A stretch of 61,246 nucleotides of DNA, taken from assembly GCA_002395135.1 (NCBI GenBank), contig DGWC01000108.1, forward strand, positions 1,112 through 62,357, given 5' to 3'. The DNA is from Prevotella sp. UBA4268. GTDB taxonomy: Bacteria > Bacteroidota > Bacteroidia > Bacteroidales > Bacteroidaceae. Below the pieces are notes generated by a model. The model searched no databases. It was given only the letters and a program-made list of their open reading frames with translations, and had not been told where the DNA came from. The translations under genes and the position numbers were made by a program. Position 1 is the stretch's first letter. Each line of letters starts with the position of its first letter. Below are positions 44,827 to 52,615 of the stretch, piece after piece.

Positions 44827-45378
44827 ATGGAGAGAGTGTTGATGAAACAAGACCGTCAGGCGTTCCACCATTTATACCGACAATACTATCAGGCATTGGT
44901 GGTTTACAGCATGAACTTCACGACATCGCAGCAGGCTGCAGAGGATGTGGTGCAGGATGTGTTTTTTGCTTTGTGGAACAGCGGACAGGAGTTCAGCCAT
45001 CCCTCCTTGTTGAAATCATGGCTCTACAACAGCGTGCGCAACCGCTCGGTTGACCAGTTGCGCCATCAGCAAGTGGAAGACCGCTATGTGGCTCACCTCA
45101 TGGAGAGCCATCCCGCCTTTTCTGTTGATATGCATGGCAGCGAGGATTTCTTTTCCGAAGATGTCTACCGCCAACTTTTTGAGTATATCAACCAGTTTCC
45201 ACCGCGCCAGCGTGAGATATTCCAATTGAGTCTGAACGGCAAGTCGAATGCCGAGATTGCAGAACTGATGGGCATCGGCATAGAGACGGTGAAGACGCAT
45301 AAGCGTCGCGGAAAGGAGTTCCTCCGTGAGCGCATGTCGTTAGAGTCATTCCTGCTTATGGCCTGGCTCATCGGGTAG
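44827..45378 (+). CDS. ECF RNA polymerase sigma factor (locus 2)
   Basis: 183 residues. Region 2 (F-H-H-L-Y-R-Q-Y-Y, A-A-E-D-V-V-Q-D-V-F-F-A-L-W, W-L-Y-N-S-V-R-N-R-S-V-D) and region 4 (F-P-P-R-Q-R-E-I-F-Q-L-S-L-N-G-K-S-N-A-E-I-A-E-L-M-G-I-G-I-E-T-V-K-T-H) are clear. Two starts are possible. ATG 44827 lies 7 nt after the -7 box, as in the locus 1 sigma gene. ATG 44842 has GGAGAG 8 nt before it and gives an N-terminus that aligns residue for residue with the locus 1 protein (M-K-Q-D-R-Q-A-F against M-K-R-E-Q-Q-S-F). It regulates the FecR/SusC pair downstream by the usual trans-envelope route. Confidence 0.95.
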   Translation: MERVLMKQDRQAFHHLYRQYYQALVVYSMNFTTSQQAAEDVVQDVFFALWNSGQEFSHPSLLKSWLYNSVRNRSVDQLRHQQVEDRYVAHLMESHPAFSVDMHGSEDFFSEDVYRQLFEYINQFPPRQREIFQLSLNGKSNAEIAELMGIGIETVKTHKRRGKEFLRERMSLESFLLMAWLIG

Positions 45379-45381
45379 TGT

Positions 45382-45501
45382 AAAAGCATAGTTTGTATTC
45401 TTCAAATGCATAGTTTTTACTCATCAAAACCATAGGTTTCAGCGTGCGAAACCATAGTTTTTGCGCCCCAAAAGCATAGGTTTTGCAAAAGCATTGCTTT
45501 T
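45382..45501. repeat. 22-bp repeat array 2: six dyad units, 7-bp linkers
   Basis: 15-bp units at 45382-45396, 45404-45418, 45426-45440, 45448-45462 and 45470-45484, separated by 7-bp linkers (exact 22-bp period), and a sixth after only 2 bp at 45487-45501. Consensus AAAASCATAGKTTTT with dyad symmetry; the third unit has AAACC-ATA-GGTTT and the sixth AAAAGC-ATT-GCTTTT as perfect arms. It begins 4 nt after the sigma-factor stop codon and fills most of the 204-nt gap before fecR, where locus 1 has only 44 nt. As RNA the units could form small hairpins. Confidence 0.88.
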
Positions 45502-45582
45502 CTTCCCATTTCCCCGTTATTTTTTAGAAACCTTGTACCTCTTTTTATATTTTTAAACGATATAGATATAAATATGTAGGAC

Positions 45583-46782
45583 ATGGAAAGAAAGCAGATT
45601 AATCGATTGATATTAGAAAAAATGGCAGGTGTCATCACTCCCGAAGATGATGTGCTGCTGGGAAAATGGTTGTCGGAAAGCGATGAGCACCGCAGACAAT
45701 ACGAATCATTTATGCAGCGCACAGATTTCTCTGAGTGGATGCAGAAAGCGCAGAAAGTGAATGCCGACGAGGCGTGGGAGCAGTTTGAAACCATGCATTC
45801 GTTACAAGAATCGAGCCGAGAAGGTAGCTGTTGGATACGTTCATTGCACAGTTTGCAGTGGCTTCGCTACGCTGCTGTGTTCGTTATAGCCGTGGCCATG
45901 ACTGCCATTTTTCTGTTGCGAGACCATCATCAAGTGAAAACGCCAGTGGTATCGACCGAGGTCCAGCAAGTGATGGATTTGGCAACAAAGGCTGGAAAAG
46001 TGGGTGCCTTGGTGGAAAACATCGGCAGTATGGAGCGCGACGAGCAGGTCGTGAAAGGCGAAGAATTGGTTACTGACCCTGCGAACAGACATGACGAGAC
46101 CGCCGTTCTCTCCTCCTTGACGAAGGAAGAACTCCTGTCGGCACGCCGTATTACCACCTATCACGATAAGGAATTCTGGGTGACGCTCGACGATGGCACG
46201 CTGGTGCACTTGAATTATAACACTCGCCTGATTCATCCGCAGCATTTCAGCAGCGATACGCGTGATGTCTTCCTCGACGGAGAGGCCTATTTCATGGTGG
46301 CTAAAGACAAACGCCATCCGTTTGTTGTCCATACCGAAAATGGTGATGTCAAAGTGAGCGGCACGGAGTTTAATGTCAACACGAGGGGAGAGACGAAGAA
46401 TTCCACCTCCGTGGTGCTGGTCAGAGGCAGTGTGAGCGTGACGAATCCCCAAGGCCGTGAGCAGATGATGAAGCCCGGCCAGCAGGCAACGCTCATCCTG
46501 GGTGAGAGCGAGGTGCAGATGGAATCGGTAGACGTGGATCCCTATGTGGCATGGAACAGCGGCACCTTCGCCTTCCGCTATCAGCCATTGGAGAAAGTGA
46601 TGGAGGTGCTGTCGAAATGGTATAATGTGAAAGTAGAATATGCTTCGGCAGATATTCGCAGCATTTCCATTGTCGGCGACTTCGACCGATATGAGCAACT
46701 CGACAACATGCTCAATGCCATCGGCAAGTCTACCGGGTTGTCGCTCACCAGGCGTGGCAGCAGCGTGAAGGTGGAAAAATGA
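45583..46782 (+). CDS. FecR-family anti-sigma factor (locus 2)
   Basis: 399 residues. Cytoplasmic N-terminal domain (1-~88) that binds the sigma factor, one membrane helix ~92-109 (Y-A-A-V-F-V-I-A-V-A-M-T-A-I-F-L-L), then a ~75-residue charged periplasmic segment longer than usual, the FecR domain (E-F-W-V-T-L-D-D-G-T-L-V-H-L-N-Y, D-V-F-L-D-G-E-A-Y-F-M-V) and C-terminal DUF4974 (F-A-F-R-Y-Q-P-L-E-K-V-M-E-V-L). It relays the signal from the STN domain of the SusC encoded next. Separated from its sigma gene by the repeat array. Confidence 0.93.
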   Translation: MERKQINRLILEKMAGVITPEDDVLLGKWLSESDEHRRQYESFMQRTDFSEWMQKAQKVNADEAWEQFETMHSLQESSREGSCWIRSLHSLQWLRYAAVFVIAVAMTAIFLLRDHHQVKTPVVSTEVQQVMDLATKAGKVGALVENIGSMERDEQVVKGEELVTDPANRHDETAVLSSLTKEELLSARRITTYHDKEFWVTLDDGTLVHLNYNTRLIHPQHFSSDTRDVFLDGEAYFMVAKDKRHPFVVHTENGDVKVSGTEFNVNTRGETKNSTSVVLVRGSVSVTNPQGREQMMKPGQQATLILGESEVQMESVDVDPYVAWNSGTFAFRYQPLEKVMEVLSKWYNVKVEYASADIRSISIVGDFDRYEQLDNMLNAIGKSTGLSLTRRGSSVKVEK

Positions 46783-46879
46783 ATCATGTTCCAGTAGAGT
46801 AGGGCAGACCGTATGCACCTTTTTTTAATATATGAATATATCAGCAGATACTTGTTTATTAACCAATAATATTAACAAT

Positions 46880-49800
46880 ATGAGTAGAGTAAAAAGCAGA
46901 ACGCATCGTTTTCTCTTGCTTGTCCTCATTGCCTTATGGGGCTTGGCACCATGGGGTGGTCAGATGTTGGCTCAAAGCAGGCAAAGCGATCATGTAACAC
47001 TGAATCTGGAGAATGTGACGGTAGACAGGCTCTTCTCCGAAATCAAGAAACAAACGGGCTACAACTTTGTCATCAGCGGAGAACTGGCCAAGTCGCTGCC
47101 CAAGGTGAATGCCCGCATGCAGAACAAACCAGTGCGCGAAGTGCTCAGTCAGGTGCTCGGCCAGGCTGGCTGCACCTACGAAATCGACGGACGCACGATT
47201 ACGGTGTATCGCAAGAACTCAGACAACCGTGACCGCACGGTGACGGGCTATGTGCGCGATGAAACGGGCGAGCCGCTCATTGGTGCTCCCGTCTATATCG
47301 GTGAAAGTAGCGTTAGCACGGTGACTGACGTGAACGGATTTTACACGCTGAAAGTACCCACAGAGGCATGTTCACTGAGGTTTACTTATGTGGGCATGAA
47401 AACCGAGCATGCTTTTATACCTGCCGGACGCTCACCTCTGCAGAAAGACATCGTGCTGATGAACGACACCCAGTTGGAAGAAGTGGTGGTAACGGGTATC
47501 TTCCCAAAGCGTAAGGATGCCTATACCGGTGCGGTGACCACTATCACCAGTGAGGAACTGAAAAACTTCGGTAACAAGAATCTCATCACCTCTATCGGAA
47601 ACATCGACCCGGCATTCAACATCCTGACCAACAACGAACTGGGATCAAATCCCAACCGGTTGCCCGAAATCCAGATCAGAGGAAATGCCAACCTGCCTGC
47701 ACTCGACGACCTGCAGGACAATACAAAAACCGACCTCAACACACCGCTCATCGTGCTCGACGGATTTGAAATCAGTCTGGAGCGCCTCATGGACCTCAAC
47801 GACGACGATGTGGAGTCGATCACCTTGCTCAAAGACGGATCGGCTACTGCTATCTATGGTTCGCGCGGAGCCAACGGCGTGGTGGTAATCACCAGGAAGG
47901 CACCACAGGTGGGCAGACTCAAACTGTCATATAACGGAAGTCTGAACATCGAGGCTCCCGACCTGACCGACTACCATCTGCTGAATGCAGCCGACAAACT
48001 CGAACTGGAGCGCCGTGCCGGATTTTATGACATGCTCGACCCGCAGCGCGACTTTAACTACAAAAACAAGTATGCCAGCATACTAAAAGACGTGCAGCGC
48101 GGTGTCGACACCGACTGGATGGCACTGCCCCTGCGCACCGGCGTCGGTCAGCGTCACAACATGCGCATCGAAGGCGGAGACACTAGTTTCCGCTACTCGG
48201 CATCCCTGCAATACAATGGTGTGACGGGTGTGATGAAAGGTTCCAACCGCGACACCTTCAACGGTGGCATCAACCTTACCTACCGCCATCAGAAACTCAT
48301 TTTCAATAACTATCTCTCCATCGGACACACCACGTCGAAAGAGTCGCCCTATGGCACTTTCTCGCAATACACACGTCTGAATCCTTACTGGAGGCCTTAC
48401 GACGACAATGGCGAGATTGTCAAGATGTTCGATAACGACGTGAACTTCTGGGGCACCTACAGCAACCTGCCCACCAACCCCCTCTATAACGCCACGCTCC
48501 GGCAGAAGAACACCAGCAACTATACCAACATTACCAACAACTTTGCCATCGAGTGGCGCCCCTTCGCCGGATTCATTGCACGCGGAAGCGTGGGCATTAC
48601 ATGGCAAGACACCGAGAGCGACCGCTATAAGTCGGCCAAGCACACCGACTTCGAGAAAGACCTCTACCAGACGGCCGAGGGCGCGCTCCGCAAGGGCAGT
48701 TACGACTACGGCACCGGCAAGATGATGAACTACGAGGCCGCACTTACCCTCAGTTACACCCGTCTCTTTGCCAAGAAGCACCAGTTGTACACAGGTCTCA
48801 ATGCCAATATCATTTCGAAAAATAGCCGTAACTACTACATCCAGGCAGAGGGATTCCCCGACGAGGACATGGACTTCCTGCCCTCGGCACTGCAATACAT
48901 GAAAGACGGAAAGCCCAGCGGCAGCGAGGCCAAGATGCGCAGTGTGGGAATCGTGGGCAGTGTGAACTATTCCTACGACAACCGCTACTACACCGATCTG
49001 GCCTACCGCCTTGATGGCTCATCACAGTTTGGTAGCGACCGCCGCTTTGCCCCCTTCTGCTCGGCTGGTATCGGATGGAATGTGCACAACGAGCACTTCA
49101 TGAAAGACAACCGGCTGTTCAATCTCCTGAAACTGCGCGCCTCGTTCGGACAGACCGGTTCGCAGAATTTCAACGTCTATCAGGCCATCGCCACCTATTC
49201 TTATTATATGAGCGACCGCTATAACCAGTGGCTCGGTGCCTACCAGATGGCCCTTGAGAACAAGAACCTGGAGTGGCAGAAGACCAACAAATGGAATGCC
49301 GGACTTGAAGTGAGCATGCTTGACAGCCGCATCAACCTCGTGGCCGATGTCTATCTGGAGAAAACCTCCAACCTGCTATCCTCGCTCGACCTGCCCCTCT
49401 CCAACGGATTCACCTCATACGTGGAGAATGTGGGTAAGGTGGAGAACAAGGGATTCGAAATCAAGGCCACCGTCTTCCTCGTAAAAAACACTGATAAGCG
49501 CATTTTCTGGTCGGTCACAGGGTCGGTGATGCACAACAAAGACAAGGTGGTGGCTCTCTCGCAGGCCATGAAAGACGAATATGCCAAACTGCTGCTCACA
49601 CGCGGCACAACTCCCAATCGGGTGATTCGTGAGGGCGAGTCGCAATACACCATTTATGCCGTGCCGTCGCTTGGCATCGATCCCAGCAACGGTCTAGAGA
49701 TATTTGTTAAGCAGAACGGTGAACCCACCTACACATGGGATGCAGCCGACCGCGTTGCCTGTGGCATCAGCCTGCCCAAATACAAGGGCAACATCAGCAG

Positions 49801-50230
49801 CATGGTGCGCTGGCGAGACTTCACCGCCAATGTCTCAATGGGCTATCGCACGGGAGGCCAACTCTACAACCAGACGCTGGCTACGCGCATAGAGAATGCC
49901 GACAAACAGTATAACGTGGACGACCGCGTCTTTACCGACCGATGGCAGCAACCAGGCGACCGCACCTTCTTCAAGGGACTCACCAATGAGACTGCCACCT
50001 ATGCCACCACCCGATTCGTTCAGAACGAGCGCACGTTGACTTGTCAGAACATACACTTGAGTTACGAGTTGCGCAACCAGCCCTGGCTCACGTGCTGCCT
50101 CGGCATGCAGTCGGCCACCCTCTCTGCCGACCTGAGCGACCTGTTCTACATCTCCACCGTCAAGCAGGAGCGCGGACTTGACTACCCCTATTCGCGCCGC
50201 TTCTCGTTCACCCTCTCCATGAACTTCTAA
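46880..50230 (+). CDS. SusC/RagA-family TonB-dependent transporter with STN domain (locus 2)
   Basis: 1116 residues from the ATG at 46880; an in-frame ATG at 46832 would put 16 polar residues before the signal peptide, so 46880 is preferred. Signal peptide ~1-32 (ends M-L-A-Q-S); STN domain ~38-110; carboxypeptidase-like domain (V-T-G-Y-V-R-D-E-T-G-E-P-L-I-G-A); plug with V-V-V-T-G-I-F, I-Q-I-R-G-N-A-N, V-L-D-G-F-E-I, I-T-L-L-K-D-G-S-A-T-A-I-Y-G-S-R-G-A-N-G-V; barrel ending F-T-L-S-M-N-F. Paired with the SusD gene 34 nt downstream. Differs clearly from the locus 1 SusC, so the substrates probably differ. Its codons favour C at third positions more than the genes at 1-5 kb. Confidence 0.95.
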   Translation: MSRVKSRTHRFLLLVLIALWGLAPWGGQMLAQSRQSDHVTLNLENVTVDRLFSEIKKQTGYNFVISGELAKSLPKVNARMQNKPVREVLSQVLGQAGCTYEIDGRTITVYRKNSDNRDRTVTGYVRDETGEPLIGAPVYIGESSVSTVTDVNGFYTLKVPTEACSLRFTYVGMKTEHAFIPAGRSPLQKDIVLMNDTQLEEVVVTGIFPKRKDAYTGAVTTITSEELKNFGNKNLITSIGNIDPAFNILTNNELGSNPNRLPEIQIRGNANLPALDDLQDNTKTDLNTPLIVLDGFEISLERLMDLNDDDVESITLLKDGSATAIYGSRGANGVVVITRKAPQVGRLKLSYNGSLNIEAPDLTDYHLLNAADKLELERRAGFYDMLDPQRDFNYKNKYASILKDVQRGVDTDWMALPLRTGVGQRHNMRIEGGDTSFRYSASLQYNGVTGVMKGSNRDTFNGGINLTYRHQKLIFNNYLSIGHTTSKESPYGTFSQYTRLNPYWRPYDDNGEIVKMFDNDVNFWGTYSNLPTNPLYNATLRQKNTSNYTNITNNFAIEWRPFAGFIARGSVGITWQDTESDRYKSAKHTDFEKDLYQTAEGALRKGSYDYGTGKMMNYEAALTLSYTRLFAKKHQLYTGLNANIISKNSRNYYIQAEGFPDEDMDFLPSALQYMKDGKPSGSEAKMRSVGIVGSVNYSYDNRYYTDLAYRLDGSSQFGSDRRFAPFCSAGIGWNVHNEHFMKDNRLFNLLKLRASFGQTGSQNFNVYQAIATYSYYMSDRYNQWLGAYQMALENKNLEWQKTNKWNAGLEVSMLDSRINLVADVYLEKTSNLLSSLDLPLSNGFTSYVENVGKVENKGFEIKATVFLVKNTDKRIFWSVTGSVMHNKDKVVALSQAMKDEYAKLLLTRGTTPNRVIREGESQYTIYAVPSLGIDPSNGLEIFVKQNGEPTYTWDAADRVACGISLPKYKGNISSMVRWRDFTANVSMGYRTGGQLYNQTLATRIENADKQYNVDDRVFTDRWQQPGDRTFFKGLTNETATYATTRFVQNERTLTCQNIHLSYELRNQPWLTCCLGMQSATLSADLSDLFYISTVKQERGLDYPYSRRFSFTLSMNF

Positions 50231-50264
50231 AGCAATGATGTATCTATAACAAAACAATACAGCA

Positions 50265-51713
50265 ATGAAACAATATATATTATACAAGACAAGGCGCGCC
50301 GTACTCTCAGCAGCCATCCTGATTGCTGCACCCGCCGCCCTGCTCTTTACCTCCTGCAACGACTGGCTCGACGTATCGCCATCCGAGCAGAAAAAGAAAA
50401 GCGAAATGTTTTCAAAGGCCGAAGGATTCCGCAACGCACTCACCGGAGCCTATATCCGCATGAAGTCGAACAGCCTCTATGGTCAGGAGATGGTGTGCGG
50501 CACCGTTGAAAATCTGGCGCAGCACTGGAATTACACCAGCAACTCCATCGGCAGTTATCTCAATACCTATAACTACAGGGCTACATCCGTCGAGAACGCC
50601 ATGACCGCCATCTATAACAACCTCTACAAGGTGGTGGCCGATGTGAATAGCCTGCTGGGCGACATCGACAACGGCACACTGAGCCAAGACGACTACAACC
50701 TGATCAAGGGCGAAGCCCTCGCCCTGCGCGCCTTCTGTCATTTCGACGTGCTGCGCCTCTTCGGTCCCATGCCCGCAGATCCGGGAACAAGCCCCGTGCT
50801 GCCCTACGTGAAAGAGGTGACCAACCGTACCAACGCCCTTCTCACCTACGAGCAGTTCACTCGCATGTTGCTGGCCGATATTGACGAGGCAGAAGCCTGC
50901 CTCAAGAAGGTGGACCCTATCCTGAAGCAGTCGATAGCCACACTCAACACTCCGTCGCAACTCACCGACAACTACTATGGCTACCGCCAGATGCGCATGA
51001 ACTTCTATGCCGTGTGCGCCCTTAAAGCCCGCGTAGCCCTCTGGACGGGCAACAAGGCTGAAGCACTGCAATATGCGCGCACCGTGATCAACGCCACCAC
51101 GGCCGACGGCACCAAGACCTTCCGCCTGGGAACACTCAACGACTGTGCCAGCGGTGACAAGGTGCTTTCCAGTGAGCATATCTTCAACCTCAAGGTTACC
51201 GACATCGCCTCCACACTCGGCTCCGGCACCACCTGGCAGAAGACACAGTCGCAGTTGCGTACACAACTCTATGAAACAGGTACCACCGATATCCGCTACG
51301 TCAACATGTGGAATTACGTCTATGACAGTTACTGGTGGACCTACTACAACTATTTCGTCAAATACGTGCAGACCGACAACATGCCAGCGCTGGCACGCAA
51401 CGTCATCCCTATGATGCGCCTCTACGAGATGTATCTCATCGCCATGGAGTGCTCGTCGCTGAGCGAGGCCAACGCCCTCTATGTCGAGATGGCAGCCGCC
51501 CGCAACGCTCCTTCCGTCACAATTACCAGCGAGGAGCAACTGCGCGAACTGCTCATTAAGGAATACAACCGTGAGTTCTACGGCGAAGGCCAGGCTTTCT
51601 ACGCCTACAAGCGCATGGCCGCCGAGAAGATATACTTCACCAACGAGCCCGGCACGAAAGATGCCTATGTGGTGCCACTGCCCGTTCAGGAGTCTGTTTA
51701 TGTTAATGAATAA
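50265..51713 (+). CDS. SusD/RagB-family outer-membrane lipoprotein (locus 2)
   Basis: 482 residues, a short SusD. Lipoprotein signal with lipobox F-T-S-C-N-D. SusD_RagB features: E-G-F-R-N-A-L-T-G-A-Y-I-R-M, I-K-G-E-A-L-A-L-R-A-F-C-H-F-D-V-L-R-L-F-G, M-N-F-Y-A-V-C-A-L-K-A-R-V-A-L-W-T-G, and a C-terminal L-R-E-L-L-I-K-E-Y-N-R-E-F-Y-G-E-G-Q. Surface partner of the preceding SusC. The E-G-x-R-W-F/D-L-R-R motif of glycan SusD proteins is replaced by E-G-Q-A-F-Y-A-Y-K-R, a form seen in SusD proteins grouped with DUF4843 and PKD-like lipoproteins. Confidence 0.94.
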   Translation: MKQYILYKTRRAVLSAAILIAAPAALLFTSCNDWLDVSPSEQKKKSEMFSKAEGFRNALTGAYIRMKSNSLYGQEMVCGTVENLAQHWNYTSNSIGSYLNTYNYRATSVENAMTAIYNNLYKVVADVNSLLGDIDNGTLSQDDYNLIKGEALALRAFCHFDVLRLFGPMPADPGTSPVLPYVKEVTNRTNALLTYEQFTRMLLADIDEAEACLKKVDPILKQSIATLNTPSQLTDNYYGYRQMRMNFYAVCALKARVALWTGNKAEALQYARTVINATTADGTKTFRLGTLNDCASGDKVLSSEHIFNLKVTDIASTLGSGTTWQKTQSQLRTQLYETGTTDIRYVNMWNYVYDSYWWTYYNYFVKYVQTDNMPALARNVIPMMRLYEMYLIAMECSSLSEANALYVEMAAARNAPSVTITSEEQLRELLIKEYNREFYGEGQAFYAYKRMAAEKIYFTNEPGTKDAYVVPLPVQESVYVNE

Positions 51714-51737
51714 GTCATAATAAATATAAGCGTTATC

Positions 51738-52580
51738 ATGAAGAAGATTATATATTGTTCGATGCTCCTGCTATGTATGGGGCTGGCAGCCTGTCATGAG
51801 GAAGACGGACTGCTCTTCAACGACAAGGCACGCGTGCAGTTGCGTCCCGATGCCAGCGGCACCTTTGCCGACTATTCCTATTCATTTGTTTGGAGTCCCG
51901 CCACTGTAACCCGCGATGTTGTCTATCTGCCCATCAGGGTGATGGGAGGTCCCGCCGCCACCGACAGGCATGTGATGATAGAGCAGGTGAGCGAATACGA
52001 CATCTCCTACACAAAAGACCATTGGGGGTATGTGACCGACTCTGTGGTTACCGAACGCACCGATAAGGCCGTTGCCGGTAAGCATTACGTGCCATTCGAC
52101 AGTCCCGAGTATGATCAACTGCTCAGAATTCCTGCTGGAGAAGTGCTCACGCAGATAGGAGTCATCCTGTTGCGCGATGCCTCGCTGGGCAGTGAGAAGG
52201 TGCGGCTCCGCATCCGTCTGAAACCCACTGAGGATTTCTTACTGGGCGAAAGCAAGTATCTGGAGCGAACCATCACTATTTCCGACATGCTCGAACAGCC
52301 CTCCAACTGGGCCAGCCGCTATATGAACAGTTATTTTGGAACCTACAGCAAGGCCAAACACCAACTCATGATGAGCGTGGTTGGCGGAAAGGTGGACGAA
52401 GACTGGGTGGACGAAGCCTACAATTCATCGTCGTTCCGCTATTACTGGCGCATGAAATTTATTGAGGCCCTGCAGGATTACAACAACAATCCCGCCAACA
52501 TCGCTGCCGGACTGGCTCCTATGCGCGAGAATGCTGACGACCCGAACAGCGCGCTCGTCACCTTCCCTACAAACATGTAA
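51738..52580 (+). CDS. DUF4843-type lipoprotein
   Basis: 280 residues; lipobox L-A-A-C-H-E. Sequence plan agrees with Bacteroidota DUF4843 proteins: F-A-D-Y-S-Y-S-F-V-W-S-P-A near the N-terminus, V-Y-L-P-I-R-V-M-G, a G-K-H-Y-V-P-F segment and R-T-I-T-I-S-D-M-L-E-Q-P-S-N-W in the C-terminal half. Function unknown; these are regular third members of SusC-SusD gene groups and probably sit on the cell surface beside the transporter. No catalytic motif seen. 24 nt after susD, 35 nt before the next lipoprotein. Confidence 0.85.
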   Translation: MKKIIYCSMLLLCMGLAACHEEDGLLFNDKARVQLRPDASGTFADYSYSFVWSPATVTRDVVYLPIRVMGGPAATDRHVMIEQVSEYDISYTKDHWGYVTDSVVTERTDKAVAGKHYVPFDSPEYDQLLRIPAGEVLTQIGVILLRDASLGSEKVRLRIRLKPTEDFLLGESKYLERTITISDMLEQPSNWASRYMNSYFGTYSKAKHQLMMSVVGGKVDEDWVDEAYNSSSFRYYWRMKFIEALQDYNNNPANIAAGLAPMRENADDPNSALVTFPTNM

Positions 52581-52615
52581 GTATAACTCTCACAATCGAA
52601 CAATCAGAAAAACAA

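Noticed and set aside
43536..44828. 430-codon minus-strand open frame opposite the TlpA-like gene
   Set aside because: Lies antisense to a clear TlpA-like gene with a signal peptide and active site; no domain or start context of its own. The same applies to long antisense frames at 23212-24288, 25122-26210 and 50412-51539.
27019..45501. CRISPR arrays at the two 22-bp repeat regions
   Set aside because: Repeats are short and imperfect, the 7-bp linkers are far too short to be spacers, and no cas gene is present.
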